NCBI GenBank assembly: GCA_037389465.1
Contig: JAZARR010000074.1
Location: 1,054,001 to 1,118,000, forward strand
DNA length: 64,000 bases
Reading direction: 5' to 3'
Source of the DNA: Baylisascaris procyonis
Lineage: Eukaryota; Nematoda; Chromadorea; Rhabditida; Ascarididae
A model generated the notes under the pieces. That model did no database searches and was not told the DNA's origin. It worked only from the letters and a program-made list of their open reading frames with translations. Of this stretch, positions 1 to 24,372 are shown piece by piece. Each line of letters opens with the position of its first letter. Position 1 is the first letter of the stretch. A program made the translations under genes and the position numbers.

Positions 1-438
1 TTTGGACGAAGTTAAGTGGCACATTGTGATACGTCAGCTGCAGAGTGCAAGAACATTTGGTGTTCATCTCATTTCATCTCATCACGGCACGCAAATCATT
101 TGACGGATTATAGTTAGGACCTTCAGAATCGGTTGCGTAATATGAACCTGATATTAAATCCACATCCGAGAAGCTTATTTACAGAGTTGTCGAAGAATTT
201 ACTTCTTATTTCGATAAGTATTCTGGCTGTTTTGTGGGCGTATGCATCCTTCAGAGGGATTGTTTTCTTAGATGAATGACTTTGCAGTTAGAAACATTTA
301 GAAACGCCTAAATTTTCCATCTCTCGCGTATGGGACAGAAAGTTCATTGTTGTTCAGTACAGAACTTTTGTTCCTCCCACCCTTGCTAAATGCCAATAAT
401 GGATACGGTTGTTAATTGTTGATTGACTACAATTATAG

Positions 439-1381
439 GAAACGGTATTGTGAGCTAGCAAAGTCTCGGAATGTTGATTGTCGATGTTTTGTGTTTGCGT
501 GCGGAATGGAACAGGCAATGCATCATTGCAAATATCGCGTCATTGTTGGAACTGATACTGTGCATCAGGAAGTGGGTGCTATGGTACTTCGGATGTTCAA
601 ATCGAAATATCAGGTTTGTATTCCTTGTTTTCAATACTTAAAAGGGTACAATGTGGGATATGCGACTCCTCTCGCGTTTCTTATTTTTGAGTTCACCTAT
701 GTGAAAATGTTCAGGTCATGGTGCAGTTAGTGTTGGAATCGAAATAGATGTAGTAGAGAGAAGTGAATGAACTGCAGTGAGTGATGCAGAGTCAACCGAT
801 CTTTCCAATCAACGAAAGTCGTACATAGCATTCAACTGAATCGGCTATAGAAATGCGATGGGTGAAAGTTGGAGAATCAACGATCTTCACGTTCATTTTT
901 TGACATCAGACATCATTTTAGGTTTTGAACATCTAACAGCGGATGAATGTTGAATGCTTTTTCGATTTACTTATCGTCGCAGTTAAGTACGCCCTTTTAA
1001 ATTAGAGTTTATAAGTTAGGATTTGACAAGGTTCAACTTCACTTATTTCCCCAGGTGCGTGACCACTGAGGTTCGAGAACGCGGATTGGGTTGGCTTTTG
1101 CTAAGTACTCATTTAGAACCATTACTAATTGTGAAATTAGCATTGCTGAAGAGGGGGGAGGGGCGGGAAGAGAGAGAGAAGAAACCACCACGTATTAGAA
1201 CAAATCGAAGGGGAGAGAACAACAAACTACGAGAGAACTACGCTGAGTACCACATATCAATTTTTTGCAGGAGCCGAAATTGGAAGAAGGATTTTCATCG
1301 ATTGCCAAAGTGAACTTCGTGCCCGAATTCGCAAGTGAACACCACGAGAGAATCTATCGCATGTTTCTTTGTGAAAGTTGA
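439..1381 (+). CDS. PNKP: Polynucleotide kinase 3'-phosphatase, C-terminal part (5' end outside window)
   Basis: Two coding exons are visible, 439-613 and 1271-1381, with donor CAG|GTTTGT and acceptor TTTTGCAG; the joined frame stays open to a TGA at 1379-1381. The product matches the end of the PNKP kinase domain: the block [17 protein letters not shown] corresponds to the family's RYxQCAxxAGVPCRCF segment, followed by a MEQAMHH block (EQARHN in family members) and the tail [20 protein letters not shown] repairs DNA strand-break ends by phosphorylating 5'-OH and removing 3'-phosphate. The first visible exon starts with the third base of a codon, so earlier exons (FHA-like region, phosphatase and P-loop) must lie before base 1; nothing in 1-438 continues the protein. 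The family identification is firm; the exact 5' structure cannot be seen. Confidence 0.85.
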
Positions 1382-2603
1382 AAAGCTGAAAAATAGGTCG
1401 TTCGCCATTATGGCAACATTTCCATTTGTTGATGATTCGCGATGTGATGATTGGTTTAGTTTGTCGATAGTCATTGAAGATGTTTGATTTAGATAGGCTT
1501 ATTTAGAGCCTTCTGGAAGTTTGCAATTATGTCGATGATTTAAGATTTTCAATGGCCTCAAGCGATAGGTCTTACAATGATGATTTGAAGTTCTCGTGAT
1601 GTTATTGAGATGTTTTATTTGTTGAGATGTTGTTTTGAAGCATCTGTACATCTGAAATGTGAATTTTTTATCTACCTTGCTCATTGCTCATTGGCCTCAT
1701 GGCAACGGATAGTATGGATAATAGTTCTCCATTCGTTTCCTTTTCCATATGGGAAAACCATTTAAGAGGAATTGATGCGATGCTGGAGATCTTTGTTTTT
1801 ATAATTTGGATTTGCACTGAAGCATATATTATGAAATGTATTTTATGCGAAGCAGTCTGTTTTATCACGTCATGTTTGAATTATTTGTTGTCCCTCTTTG
1901 TCTTGTACAGCATCTTTTATATGATTCGTGTACCTCATTGCTGTCTAAATTTCATAATATTCTAGGATTATTGCCCGGTAGGATGAATTTAAGTGATGAC
2001 CGAAGCGAACTGTTGATAATCTTTAGAGGCACATGGATGTGCATGACCAGCCTCATCGACTTCTCTTTTTAAACGCCGCCTTGCCGAGCCTCTTTTTTGG
2101 CCATCCTTCTCCTTCTGTCATGAATCACTTATTCATCCTAGCGACCTCTTTTTTGACTTCATGAGCAATGTGTTTATTCTTTGCGAGTGTCGACTTTGTA
2201 CTTTGCAGGACTGCGCGTTTTGCAGATATGATTGCAATGCTTTAGTTTTGTTTTCGCTATCTTTTGCTGACATTCCTTCTTGTACGCCGACCATTGTTTG
2301 TTCATACGTATATACTGATGTTCTGCTTACGTGTAAATACTTTACAATTCTTATAGTGCAGCAAGTTGAAAGGAGGTTTTTAAATTCATATGGTCATGAG
2401 ACGAATAAAAGAATCGTTATGAAACAGTCTCGTATACTTGATATAAAATAAAACACTTCGTACAAAACACTTCAGGAACATGCACCCTACACCATGAAAT
2501 TCAACCATCGGTCATCCCGTGCGTTGAATTATTTCTACGAGGGCCAACTAATCAGGCAATGCCTCGACGGCGTTAACAGACGTCAGCGATTACAATTAGA
2601 AGC
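1382..2603. other. Intergenic region between convergent PNKP and pfk
   Basis: No convincing gene is seen. Plus-strand AATAAA hexamers occur at 2404-2409 and 2447-2452, about 1 kb after the PNKP stop; they could end a long PNKP 3' UTR. Short open frames here have no recognisable motif and no good splice sites. Confidence 0.5.
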
Positions 2604-2609
2604 TTTATT
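2604..2609 (-). terminator. Poly(A) signal of phosphofructokinase gene
   Basis: The minus strand reads AATAAA 118 bases past the pfk stop codon. It is the first such hexamer downstream of the gene, so it is the likely cleavage signal. Confidence 0.6.
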
Positions 2610-2726
2610 AGATTCATGCGTCGTATTAGTGGGCTAGATGGACGATGTTAGTCCAATATTAAAGTATGCCGTTATTGGGGCGAAGCAGAGATGTGATTCC
2701 ATAGAAGAATGCTGGAGCAAGATGCT

Positions 2727-10363
<7,637 letters not shown>

Positions 10364-10384
10364 TCTGTAACACGCTCCCCGCAT

Positions 10385-11433
10385 GAAATCTGTATAAAGC
10401 CGATGAGATCTCTATACTTTCTTATGGACCGAGTTCTAGTTTTTAATTTGACTTTTAATTCTATTTCGTTTTAACATACTGAAATAATTTACATTTTCCG
10501 AAGATCTTTTGGACTAGGCGCATAGCCCACATTTAATTTCTACTTTAATCACTTCCAAAAGAGATATTTGTTTCGATGACCTCACACCATCATTCAGAAG
10601 AACTCTCAAGTAATGATTTCACTTTTCGGCGATAGCAAAAGCCATTATCTTATGCGGACGAGATATTATGTCGTTAAATAAACAAGCATTATGTCCATTG
10701 TTCATCGCATGATCATCGCCCCACTCATCCAATATTCGTGGAAACCAATAGTTGAGAAATCCTTGAATTCAGCATTGCAAAAACAGGTTTACGAGGCAAA
10801 CTTCATCGATGCCCCCCCCCCCCCTTCCCCTCCACATGAGTAAATTGCTGTCTTGCCGAATGCTTCACAATGTGGAAAGACCACCGCGTAGGTTTTATTA
10901 CATTCCCAACACACGTCCCACGCATCAACTAAATGTCAAAGCAACATGCAGCACCCTTCGTCTTTCTTATAACCATCAAATATGAAATGGAGAGCGGCAA
11001 TTTTTAAAGGAGGAGTTTCCTCATGGCGATTAACCGCATATTGAAGCAACCACTGTAGATGCTCATTGAGCACAGAGAACAGCAACGAATCCTCTCGAAA
11101 CACAACCCACTTCGTGCACGCCGCTTTGTTATTGGGGTGAGAAGCGACCGTTGGTCACACCAATGAAATATTGAAATGACTATAGCTGTCCTCTTCCTTC
11201 TTTTATACTTGTCACTTTCACCATTATCTGCATATATGACAGTAGGCATTTGCCTTTTCTAAAAAATGCAAAAAGAACGACTTCGAACACTTTCATAACT
11301 AGAAATATGAGAGAATATGTCAGAGAGATCGGCATGACATGAACTTTTAGCAATTTCAACTGGGAAAAAAATGTGCAAAAAGCGCATAATTATGGAAGAT
11401 CAATATTGCATAATATCCCTTGAACGTCATGAC
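10385..11433. other. Gene-free stretch upstream of pfk
   Basis: This region lies between the pfk start and the downstream end of the minus-strand membrane-protein gene. It should hold the pfk promoter and any 5' non-coding exon, but no specific site is recognisable. A run of 13 C lies at 10812-10824. No open frame here has supporting splice sites. Confidence 0.4.
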
Positions 11434-15842
<4,409 letters not shown>

Positions 15843-17439
15843 CTAAAAATAAGAAGCTATGAAGCTGGCAATTCCATTGTACTAGTCATCACTAAACTTC
15901 TTTATTTGTGAGATGCAGGCAAAATTTGCCTTTATAAAAAACTTTTAAACGATAAAACTCACATCAGCATACTGGTACACATTGCACGGTACGTACATGA
16001 GGTGCCCGAGGAATATAGCCGTACACACTCTATTTATTAGTGGATATTCCAACCTGAAATTTCTTAAAATAGTCTCCGTGGATCTATGGCATGCTTATTT
16101 CATTGAAGGAAATCCTCAAATTTGGGAAGTATCAGATAACATTTTCAAGTTATTAAAATTTTGAATGAACGAATTTTGAACGCGGTGAATTCGTTAAAAC
16201 ATCCGCTGAAACACAGAAAAGTTAGGCTGTATTTCGGTATGGTCCGAATACTTATAAGAAATAAGCAACTAACGCCAACAAATGCAATGCATTTAGTTTT
16301 ATAAAATTGCAGAAAAATGTAAATGTAAACAAACGTAATATAAAAACAGATTATAAACAAAAGATATCAAAGAGGATTATAACACTAGAACGCAGGCTCC
16401 CTGTTTCCACAGCGCACGTAAGTATCTTACTAACGAGAAATGTAGCCGAAAAAAAGCAGAAAAAGTTTGCTGCCATTCAAATTGCTCACTTGTAAGCTAA
16501 ATTCCATCCTTCCATTAGACCGCCAATCCATGAGGCCGTCGAATTATGGTAGAGAAAGAAGATGTGCACATCCACGTTTTCGAGCATCGTGGCCCGGAGT
16601 TTCAGGAGGTTGCCTGGCTGAAATATTTAATGGTCGCGAAGTGTCTATCAACGTCAGAACTTTTAAAAAGTAGAGTTCTCTTAAGTATTCTATTTCTTGG
16701 CCCTTGCATACGTTCATCACCGCAGAGTATCAACTATGTTTCCTTTGCACCATCATTTCTACAATACATTTTTTGTTTGCACCGGCATGCATTAACGATG
16801 TGCTAATCTCTTAGCTGTTTTCCTAAAGCAAAAAATTGTTGCATAATGTGAGCCTTTCACTTTCTTATACAACACAATAGTTAGTTATTTTGGCTAAGGA
16901 AAGGATTGTTTCACAATTATGTTCCAAACATTTCATATGCCTTTGGCACTTACAAACCTTTCGAGACTTTATATGCGAACTGCTTGTGAACTAGTAAATT
17001 CGCATTGCGCACAAAATTCTTGACGTAAAACGATATACAACCTCCTAAATTCGCGCCACCAATGCAGCACTCATTTCGCAACTGAACATGCTACACACAA
17101 AAAACAATGTGGATCATTTAAAGTGGAATGCATTTTGCATAGGTATTTGTAAACAAGAAGCAAGTCGTTTAAAATTTGCATAATTTTGTGTCATTTGTTT
17201 CTCTGCTATTTGTAAAGATTAGCAATGAATATTTCCGCCCTCGTTCCTTCTTCCTCAAAATACTATGCAGATGTTTTGAAATTCCACAGGAAATATGTGA
17301 AATGATTATTGCCTCAAAAGCACATGAACGAAAGTTCCGTTTTTCATTCAATTTTTTGTCTGTGAATAACTTAACGACTGTAAATAATGAAGTTGTGAAA
17401 TGCACCGTGTTTAAACGAGTGTTTAGCTTCATGAACGGT
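15843..17439. other. Stretch holding unresolved 5' exons, none assignable
   Basis: At least one more upstream exon of the minus-strand membrane-protein gene should lie here or higher. A region around 16500-16640 is open in several frames on both strands, and a TATTTCAG-type acceptor faces the minus strand near 16612, but no donor gave the phase required by the next exon. Nothing else is recognised. Confidence 0.3.
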
Positions 17440-17756
17440 ACTCGCGATAAATCGTAGATGAAACCATTGTAATATTCTTCAATGAAGAACGACAAATTGA
17501 TAGCGCTGCTATTGTTGCATAAAATATCGCACCCTGTTAGCCACGCTGAAAGCATTGAAGCACGAACTGTAGAAGCACTGCACGAGGAATAGAAATCCCT
17601 GTCATTGGTGTTTCATCGAGAAAGAGAATGATTTCGAGACAAGCATTTAAAAATGGAATTTGAATGCAATGGATGTTTGGATCTCCAAATGAATGAAATG
17701 GCTTAATCGACCCTAATGGTCCCTATGAAGATGCCGCGGGACAACAATTTTAAAAC
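17440..17756 (-). pseudogene. Coding-like stretch broken by two frame changes
   Basis: Reading the minus strand, an acceptor (CATTTCAG) at 17757 opens a frame that fits the phase of the exon ending at 18076 but meets a stop after 14 codons. A second frame starting about 35 bases later (GPLGSIKPFHSFGDPN...ILFLDETPMTG) then runs about 60 codons, and a third (STVRASMLSAWLTGC...FIEEYYNGFIYDLSR) carries on from about 17565. All three look protein-like and adjoin in order. This may be the 3' part of the 18076-19723 gene with indels (decay or assembly error), or separate short exons I could not resolve. Confidence 0.35.
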
Positions 17757-18075
17757 CTGAAATGCAGCAGAAGATCTTACAAAAAGAAATGAAGCGAAAC
17801 ATTTAAATCTGAGAAGTGGCCAAACATTAAAAATCACCTCATTCACGACTACATGCGATTCTTAGCTAAGTGATCCCCATCATTTAATATATCATCAAGA
17901 ACCTCTTAGATGGCCTTTAATGGAAGCAGTGAAATTCTTCGCAAGTCTCAGATGCAACAATGGATTCTAATCAATCCAAAATTTTATCCATTTTGAGGTT
18001 TCAGATAGCACATTGAATTCAACTAGCGATCCTGCTAAAATATATTGAATTATGTTAACTTATTTTCTTCCTCAC

Positions 18076-19723
18076 CTAGTAAGGTGTCACTAGCCAGCAT
18101 TAATGTTGCATCGCGTTTGACTGCCCATTCTCGAAATTCGATCACTTTCCTCATCAATTCTTCATTTCGCTCATCGCTGATCACAAAGTGATGCCCGGAG
18201 CCAGTCAGCTCACTCCGACGCATATACCATTCAAATCTGCTCACATTCGACGGGATGTTCATAAAACCGAATCGTGTACGTTTTCGAATTGTTTCAAATC
18301 TGGAATGTGGTTAATGCAGCCTCGAAGGCAAATTCTGGAATTTTTAGCTGTCGCATATTTGAAAAACGGTATGATCGAGGAAAGAATAAAGTTGGAAATG
18401 ATGGAGACTTTTTAAATTGGTTTTTTCGGGCTCATAGCTCATGCTCTTGGAGCACAATCATGTTCTCAATGCGGGGAAGTCTTGTCTCAATGGAGAGTGT
18501 CCGTATATTTCAGCCCATCCAGAAATCTGATGTTATAAAAAGGAAAACATCATATATTGGAGACAGATTCGCTATGAAACGTTAATAAAAATTTTTTGAG
18601 TGTTTGAAAGGTTTCGAAGAGTCACATATTCTACAGCCCATTGATGGAGAAAAGGAGATCGATTATTTTGCAACAATACGAGTTTTTGCTTCCATTATAA
18701 TCTATAAATGAAAGAGCATAATTACATCGTATTTGCAACAATTTCTATGTAAAGGTTGATGAGGAACTAATCACATCACGGAAATACTGCTATTCTCGTA
18801 ATGTTTTGATATATCCTTTACCACTGATTGCGTTAATATTTTGCACTCATTTGAGAGTGTTACCTGGGCAAAATTCTGACGACTCCTTTGTTCTTGAAGG
18901 AATAAAAGTCGGATGTGATGGAATTCCTGATCCTTACGATGGTATATTTCCTTAGGCCATCATCGATTAAGTAATTTCCGTCAGCATCGACCTCCCCTTC
19001 GAAGGTAACGTCGAGTAAAAGATCATGCTTACATAAAAAGAAAATTTTCAACAATCACTATTTCGTTACTGCTAAAATTACTTCATATGTGTATTAAATA
19101 AGTAACAAAATGTAAATAAATTTAACTACGGAGTAGTGTTTTAGACCTCAAGTGAGTCAATGTAATATATATTGCTATTCTGGGAGAAGTAAACTATATC
19201 CTGAGCATGAATCAGGTAAATAATACCATTGAAACAATTCATGTAGCCTTCTTACCAACTTCTGAGACCATTTCCTATCATTGCCAATGATAGCAAATAG
19301 GATGCTCTCTCTTGTGAAAATATTTTCAATAGGCTCTGCCCCGAAACTTTTTTTATATGCATGTGCAACATCGTCATCGTCGCCTGAAAAATGCTCTCCA
19401 ACTATGAAAAGCGAAAGAAATAGGATCGTACTCGTTTTTTTCAAATGCGTTTTCTGCACTTGCCGTTCAAAAATATCATCACTAAAGTGTAATTTTCTCA
19501 TATTGTCACCATTTTCGGTAATGATAGCAATAAATAAACGGTCAAATATTTTGACATACTATTGAGGAAAAATGGATTTTTCCGCTTGCTAAATAAACCT
19601 GAAAGAAATCAATATCCCACCTATGAAACTGTGAAGCTCACGTAAATCGATAAGCACAAGAATAGTTCCAAGTGCACAAATAATATCCGAACAACGTTCG
19701 TCATGCTTTTTTGGCAATAATTC
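18076..19723 (-). CDS. Unidentified intracellular protein, four internal exons
   Basis: Exons in transcript order: 19723-19621, 19401-19256, 19027-18864, 18299-18076, with phases 1, 0, 2 and full agreement, giving about 212 residues without a stop. The sequence is mostly charged and soluble: segments include ICALGTILVLIDLRELHSF, EHFSGDDDDVAHAY, TIVRIRNSITSDFYSF and HHFVISDERNEELMRKVIEF. No membrane helix or signal peptide is evident. I do not recognise the family. The first exon begins at a codon boundary with no Met, so upstream exons are needed and must lie beyond the RTE fragment at 19888-21240. The 3' continuation is unclear (see the broken stretch at 17440-17756). Confidence 0.6.
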
Positions 19724-19887
19724 CTGCAAGTGAATTCGTTGCAACAAATAAAATGAAATTTATTTTCAATCAATAAGAGAAAAGTCATATTTTACCATTC
19801 AAACAACAATGCAAAAGGCTGTACTGAGAGGCATTCAAAAATGCTTCGATTTGGCTGAAATATTAATGTAGTCTTATTCAGATTATC

Positions 19888-21240
19888 AGATTACCATAGA
19901 CATGATATTCAGCGCTCGTCAACTGCAGGAAAAGTGTCGTGAACAAAACAAAGACCTTTTCACTGTTTTTGTTGACCTCACGAAAGCTTTCGATTCTGTC
20001 AACAGAAAAGGTTTGTGGTCACTTCTACGCAAAATTGGATGTCCAGATAAGTTCGTAAACGTGATCCGATCGTTCCATGAAGGGATGCGCGCTCGCGTTA
20101 TCGAAGTAGGCAGCATGTCGGATGCATTTGAAGTTACCAACGGCACGAAATAGGGATGTGTACTTGCTCCGCTTCTGTTTGGGATCTTCTTTGCCATGAT
20201 GCTGTCGGTCGCATTTAAAGACTGCAAGTGCACACCGCAGTCGTCCGGGAACTCCTAGATGCTGATGACTGCGCGCTAATGGCACATTCCTGCGCAGATC
20301 TACAAGATATATGAATCGATTTGCCACGGCAGCCAACCGCTTTGGCTTGAAGGTCAGCTTGAAGAAAACCGAAGTTATGTACCGAAAATGCCCAGATCGT
20401 CAGCAGCCCACATCACACACCGTAACGGTTGACGGATCCAGTCTTCGGGTTGTCGATAACTTTACATATCTAGGCAGCACCCTTACAGGCTCAGCATACA
20501 ATGACACAGAAACCTCCAGAAAATTGGCGAAAGCGAGTGCCGCATTTGGCAAACTATACAAACGTCTCTGGAGCAGACATGAAGTGAAACTGAGTACTAA
20601 GGTTGCTGTATACCATGCAGTCGTGCTAACAACACTTCTCTACGGTTCCGAAACCTGGACGCTATATCGAAAAGGCATCAAGAGGCTGGATCAGTTTCAT
20701 ATGATGTTTACGCAAAATTGCAAACATCAGCTGGCAAGACAAAATAAGGAACACTGAAGTGCTGAAAAGGTGCAAGATAACTGGGGTATCGAAGCATACA
20801 TCATCTCATCCCAACCACGTTGGATTGGGCATATCATTAGAGTGCCGGACAACCGCATTCCAAGCAAATACTTTACGGACAACTCGCCTCTGGAGAACGG
20901 AAACGAGGACGTCCGCTGCTTCGATACAAGGATACAGTCAAGGCAACGTTGAAAGCGTGTCAAATGGAGTTGAAGGACGACGTGGTACATGACAGAGAGC
21001 TGTGGAGGAGAGCATGCCGCGAGGGGACTGCGCGATTTGAAGGATATCGAGTTCAAGCACTGGAAGAGAAGAGATCGCGACGACTATTGGGCACAGGTGT
21101 TCCGGATCAGGGAGTACGGTTTATCTGCGATAGGTGCAACAGGACGTGTTTATCTCGAATTGGACTCGTCTCACACATGGGCGTTCACCGGTGATGAGTT
21201 CCGTTGACTTCAACGGCTCACTCCATGATGAGTGTGGAAA
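19888..21240 (+). mobile_element. Dead, 5'-truncated RTE-type LINE
   Basis: The plus strand carries reverse-transcriptase blocks in order: DMIFSARQLQEKCREQNKDL and FVDLTKAFDSVNRKGLW (domain A Asp), NGTK-stop-GCVLAPLLF (domain B with TAG where Gln is expected), a degenerate active site LLDADDCALMAHS (normally FADD), the thumb region with LLYGSETWTLY, and a C-terminal ELWRRACREGTARF followed by a zinc-finger-like CDRCNRTCLSRIGLVSHM. A piece between FKDC and the ADD box is missing and at least four frameshifts break the ORF. The 5' end starts abruptly at about 19888, the usual result of incomplete target-primed reverse transcription. Confidence 0.92.
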
Positions 21241-21287
21241 TATTTAGTGTAGAAATACTTATTCCACTACGCATAGCAAGTCCTTAG

Positions 21288-21398
21288 CGAATTTTCCAAG
21301 TAGAAATAGTGAAAAAAGTTGTCGATAATGAAGAATTTCCAAAAGCGTTAGATAAATATGTTGAGGGAATCGCGAATATGAGAAAAAAGCCTCGTTAG
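21288..21398 (+). CDS. Candidate terminal exon of an unidentified plus-strand gene
   Basis: After a CCTTAG acceptor, 36 codons run to TAG (VEIVKKVVDNEEFPKAL then YVEGIANMRKKPR), with protein-like codon choice, and an AATAAA follows 46 bases after the stop. The layout is that of a 3' terminal exon. No upstream plus-strand exon was found; the decayed RTE lies directly before it. It may be chance. Confidence 0.35.
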   Translation, partial: RIFQVEIVKKVVDNEEFPKALDKYVEGIANMRKKPR

Positions 21399-21443
21399 TT
21401 AGCACTTACAATGTATATAGCTGCCTCTATATTTACTGAGGCA

Positions 21444-21449
21444 AATAAA
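21444..21449 (+). terminator. AATAAA poly(A) signal
   Basis: Plus-strand AATAAA located 46 bases after the candidate stop at 21396-21398. Confidence 0.4.
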
Positions 21450-22869
21450 TCAACAATGGTCTGTTGTCATATTCATAAATGGAATAACGATTAAATAACG
21501 CTTGCCTTAGCAGATTTCCAACTGATTCTGGATAATAATGACACAATGAGGAGGACGAAAGCAGTGGTGCACAATATTGTTCTTTTGAACTCTAAAAACA
21601 TTTTTCGAGCAGTTTTTTTTTTGTTTTTTTTTTTGCAATTACCGTGAGAATTAATGATAATTGGAAATCGGATACGCTGCATTAGAACTCAATAAACCAA
21701 TAAACCTAAAATTACTTTCCAAAGTGGAAGTTGAAAATCACGTCAAGGAGACCACAATGAACAGTTTCTGATGAAACTTGGCCAGTAGCATAGGGACTCA
21801 TATAAAAAAAGTAGGAAAAACTGTTCAATGATGTCATAGTTTTTCGATGGGATGAACAGCTAACCAAAACTATAAAAGCCAAATGATTAATGTTTTTACT
21901 ATTTTCCATTTTTAACACCTTTACCTTTTCATGCCACCTGATGTTTTATAATTCTTAGCAGTTAATAGAAATGAATCAGTGGTGAGCAACTTAAAGTAAA
22001 TCGAAATTTCATGTAGCACCGTCTGCTGATGCATATGAAAGGGATTAAACCTTTACCGCTACAGCATCTCCTAATTTCCGCCTTAGCGTGCAGAGCGGAC
22101 TCATTGAAGCACATAAAAATAAAGAAGCGCTACCATACAATTACTGCAATTTGTAAATGTGGAGACAACGTCACTTTAAAGTGAAGGGATCGTCACGTGG
22201 TAAGGAGGAAATACGTAAAGGAAGCCCTAGTGAGGGCAAACCCATCCAAATGAAGCACAAAAATCAAGCACACTTCAAAGAGAAACCTATAATATTCTTC
22301 ACACTTCATGATTAAACAACTTTCGTAGCGATTCACGCATCACAGAGTACAAAACGATCACCAAACAACTTAAAGCATCCTGGCGAAACCAGCTTGCAAA
22401 CTCAAACCGTTGAAGCGAATGATGCGACACACCGCCAAACAAACTGTCTTCCTTCTTCGCAACATCACTGACTACAACCGTCAACAACTACGAATGAAAG
22501 CAATTTGCAAGCAAATTTGCAAATTCCCTTTGCTTTCATGTACAGGTCTTCTTCAACTGAAGAATTAACGGATTTGCCAACATTGATGGATTTTGGCGAT
22601 GATCGATTTTGATAATACCCAAGTTGTAATTAAAGAGCTTACTTGCTAATGAAGTTGAACATTAGCAGAATTGGGAATAAGGGAACAAGATAATCAAGAA
22701 GTGGGCAATTTCAATAAACACGGCTAAATTTCTACTATCATTATATACAAATGAATTCTGTCACGAATGGAAACTATCAAACGAAATTCAAAGGGCGCCA
22801 ATTCCAGTCTAACACTTAGATGATCGCCGAAGAGCATTAAAACATGAATAGTAATTCACTCACTCTTAC

Positions 22870-23487
22870 CACTGCCAAACTGAGACATTCATGGATGGAA
22901 CCTTCTTCCATTTTTCACCTAATAGTAACATGACGGCGAACATTATTAAATTACAGAAGGCTGACATCTCCCATAATTTGTTTTGGAAGCGACTTGCGAG
23001 CGAAATTTCACAGCGTTTTTTCAATGCTAAAGTATGATAATTGTACACTGTGAATGTTTGCTTATAACGTCTTCAATTGTCCCTTCCATGCGCCATGCAG
23101 GAAACCAAACTTCGATACAGCACACTTAGAGAAAGGTTGGATAAACAATTGGAATTCGCACCTAATTTTGCGTTCATAACTCCTTAAATATTTGTAACCT
23201 TCAAATTTATACCGTAATTTCATTTTAATTTCCAGCTGACTTGCAATAATCTTAATATTTGTGCTCCATTAATCGTAACATTTGTGCTCCAATTCTGATT
23301 GTTAAAATATTAATAAGAAGATGGAATGTGCATAAAAATACACAAATTGCTGAATATATAAATAACAACAGATTTACCATCGTGTGGCGCCAGAAAAGCA
23401 ATAGAAAACTTTTGTGAGTTCACAAAAACTCCTATCATGACGTGTTTATTGTCAGTGTAAGTTTTCGTTCCATTCAACGCAATCTCA
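22870..23487 (-). CDS. Two candidate exons, possibly 5' part of the 18076-19723 gene
   Basis: An exon ending at 23378 (NGTKTYTDNKHVMIGVF then QKFSIAFLAPHDG, donor G|GTAAAT; its 5' edge near 23487 is unclear) is in phase with a 49-base exon 22918-22870 (EKWKKVPSMNVSVWQ) bounded by ATTAG and GTAAGA. A further possible exon starts at 21796 after an acceptor TATATGAG. They are on the same strand and upstream of the unidentified gene, across the RTE insertion, but the linkage is unproven. Confidence 0.3.
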
Positions 23488-24317
23488 GCACCCAAATCCT
23501 CATAGCATCATCTGGCATTTCGCATGGAGTAAACTGAACGATCGATGAGTTTCAATTTCACTAAACAATGAACGATGTGATGTTATCTTGTCAATTTATT
23601 CACATCTAATATAGCTTCTATCTAGCCAGTATTACTCCAATGAGTAAGAAAAGTTGCCTCCAGTAACAACTGGTACTTCTTTTTCCGCAGATGTGTAGAA
23701 TTGATGAGTTATAATCGTCGTTCAACGCAAAATCAGAGCAAATCGATTTCACTCCCATAAAATGTAAAACTAAAGAGCATTTTATTCAGTTCGTTTTCAG
23801 AGAGTTCTATTGAATGAAGAGGTGTTGACCTAAAAGGAGTGCAATGTTCCAGTTCAATTTCAACTGTGCTAAACTTCACATTTTTGTTGATTAACGAGTA
23901 TTTGATTGGAATAAAATGGACATGAATGATACAATAAGGCGAATAGTTCGATGAACTTGATGTTCTGTAGTTGATTTGTAATATACGATCGTGTTTCTGG
24001 CTATGCATTCACTAGATGGTTGAAAGTGATTAATTTCAATTCACGGGACGGGACAGTATCCGATATTAAAAAGTCTAGAATTCCTTCGGAAAAAGATGAG
24101 AAACTTTTAAAGATCAACATCAAAACGACTTCAACATGCCTGATAAGAGGGATGAAAAAAATAGAATTAAGAAGGCAGAGACTACTGAATTCGATGCATG
24201 AATGAAGTCTCAATGCAATCGTGATGTCGATTTAGAGTGACCGAATAGGTCTATCAATATTTTAGATGATTCAGCTTTTGCATTTCCAAAAATAGACAAT
24301 TCACACAATTATTGAAT

Positions 24318-24323
24318 TTTATT
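24318..24323 (-). terminator. Poly(A) signal of secreted-protein gene
   Basis: The minus strand reads AATAAA 50 bases after the stop at 24373-24375. Confidence 0.65.
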
Positions 24324-24372
24324 AATCGATAAATAAGGCTTTAATTTGAACAAGAGCATCGGCTAATCACTC

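Noticed and set aside
1..438. A missing PNKP exon before the first visible one
   Set aside because: No frame matches the expected DNTNPD region, and no donor gives the required phase; the preceding exon must lie before the window.
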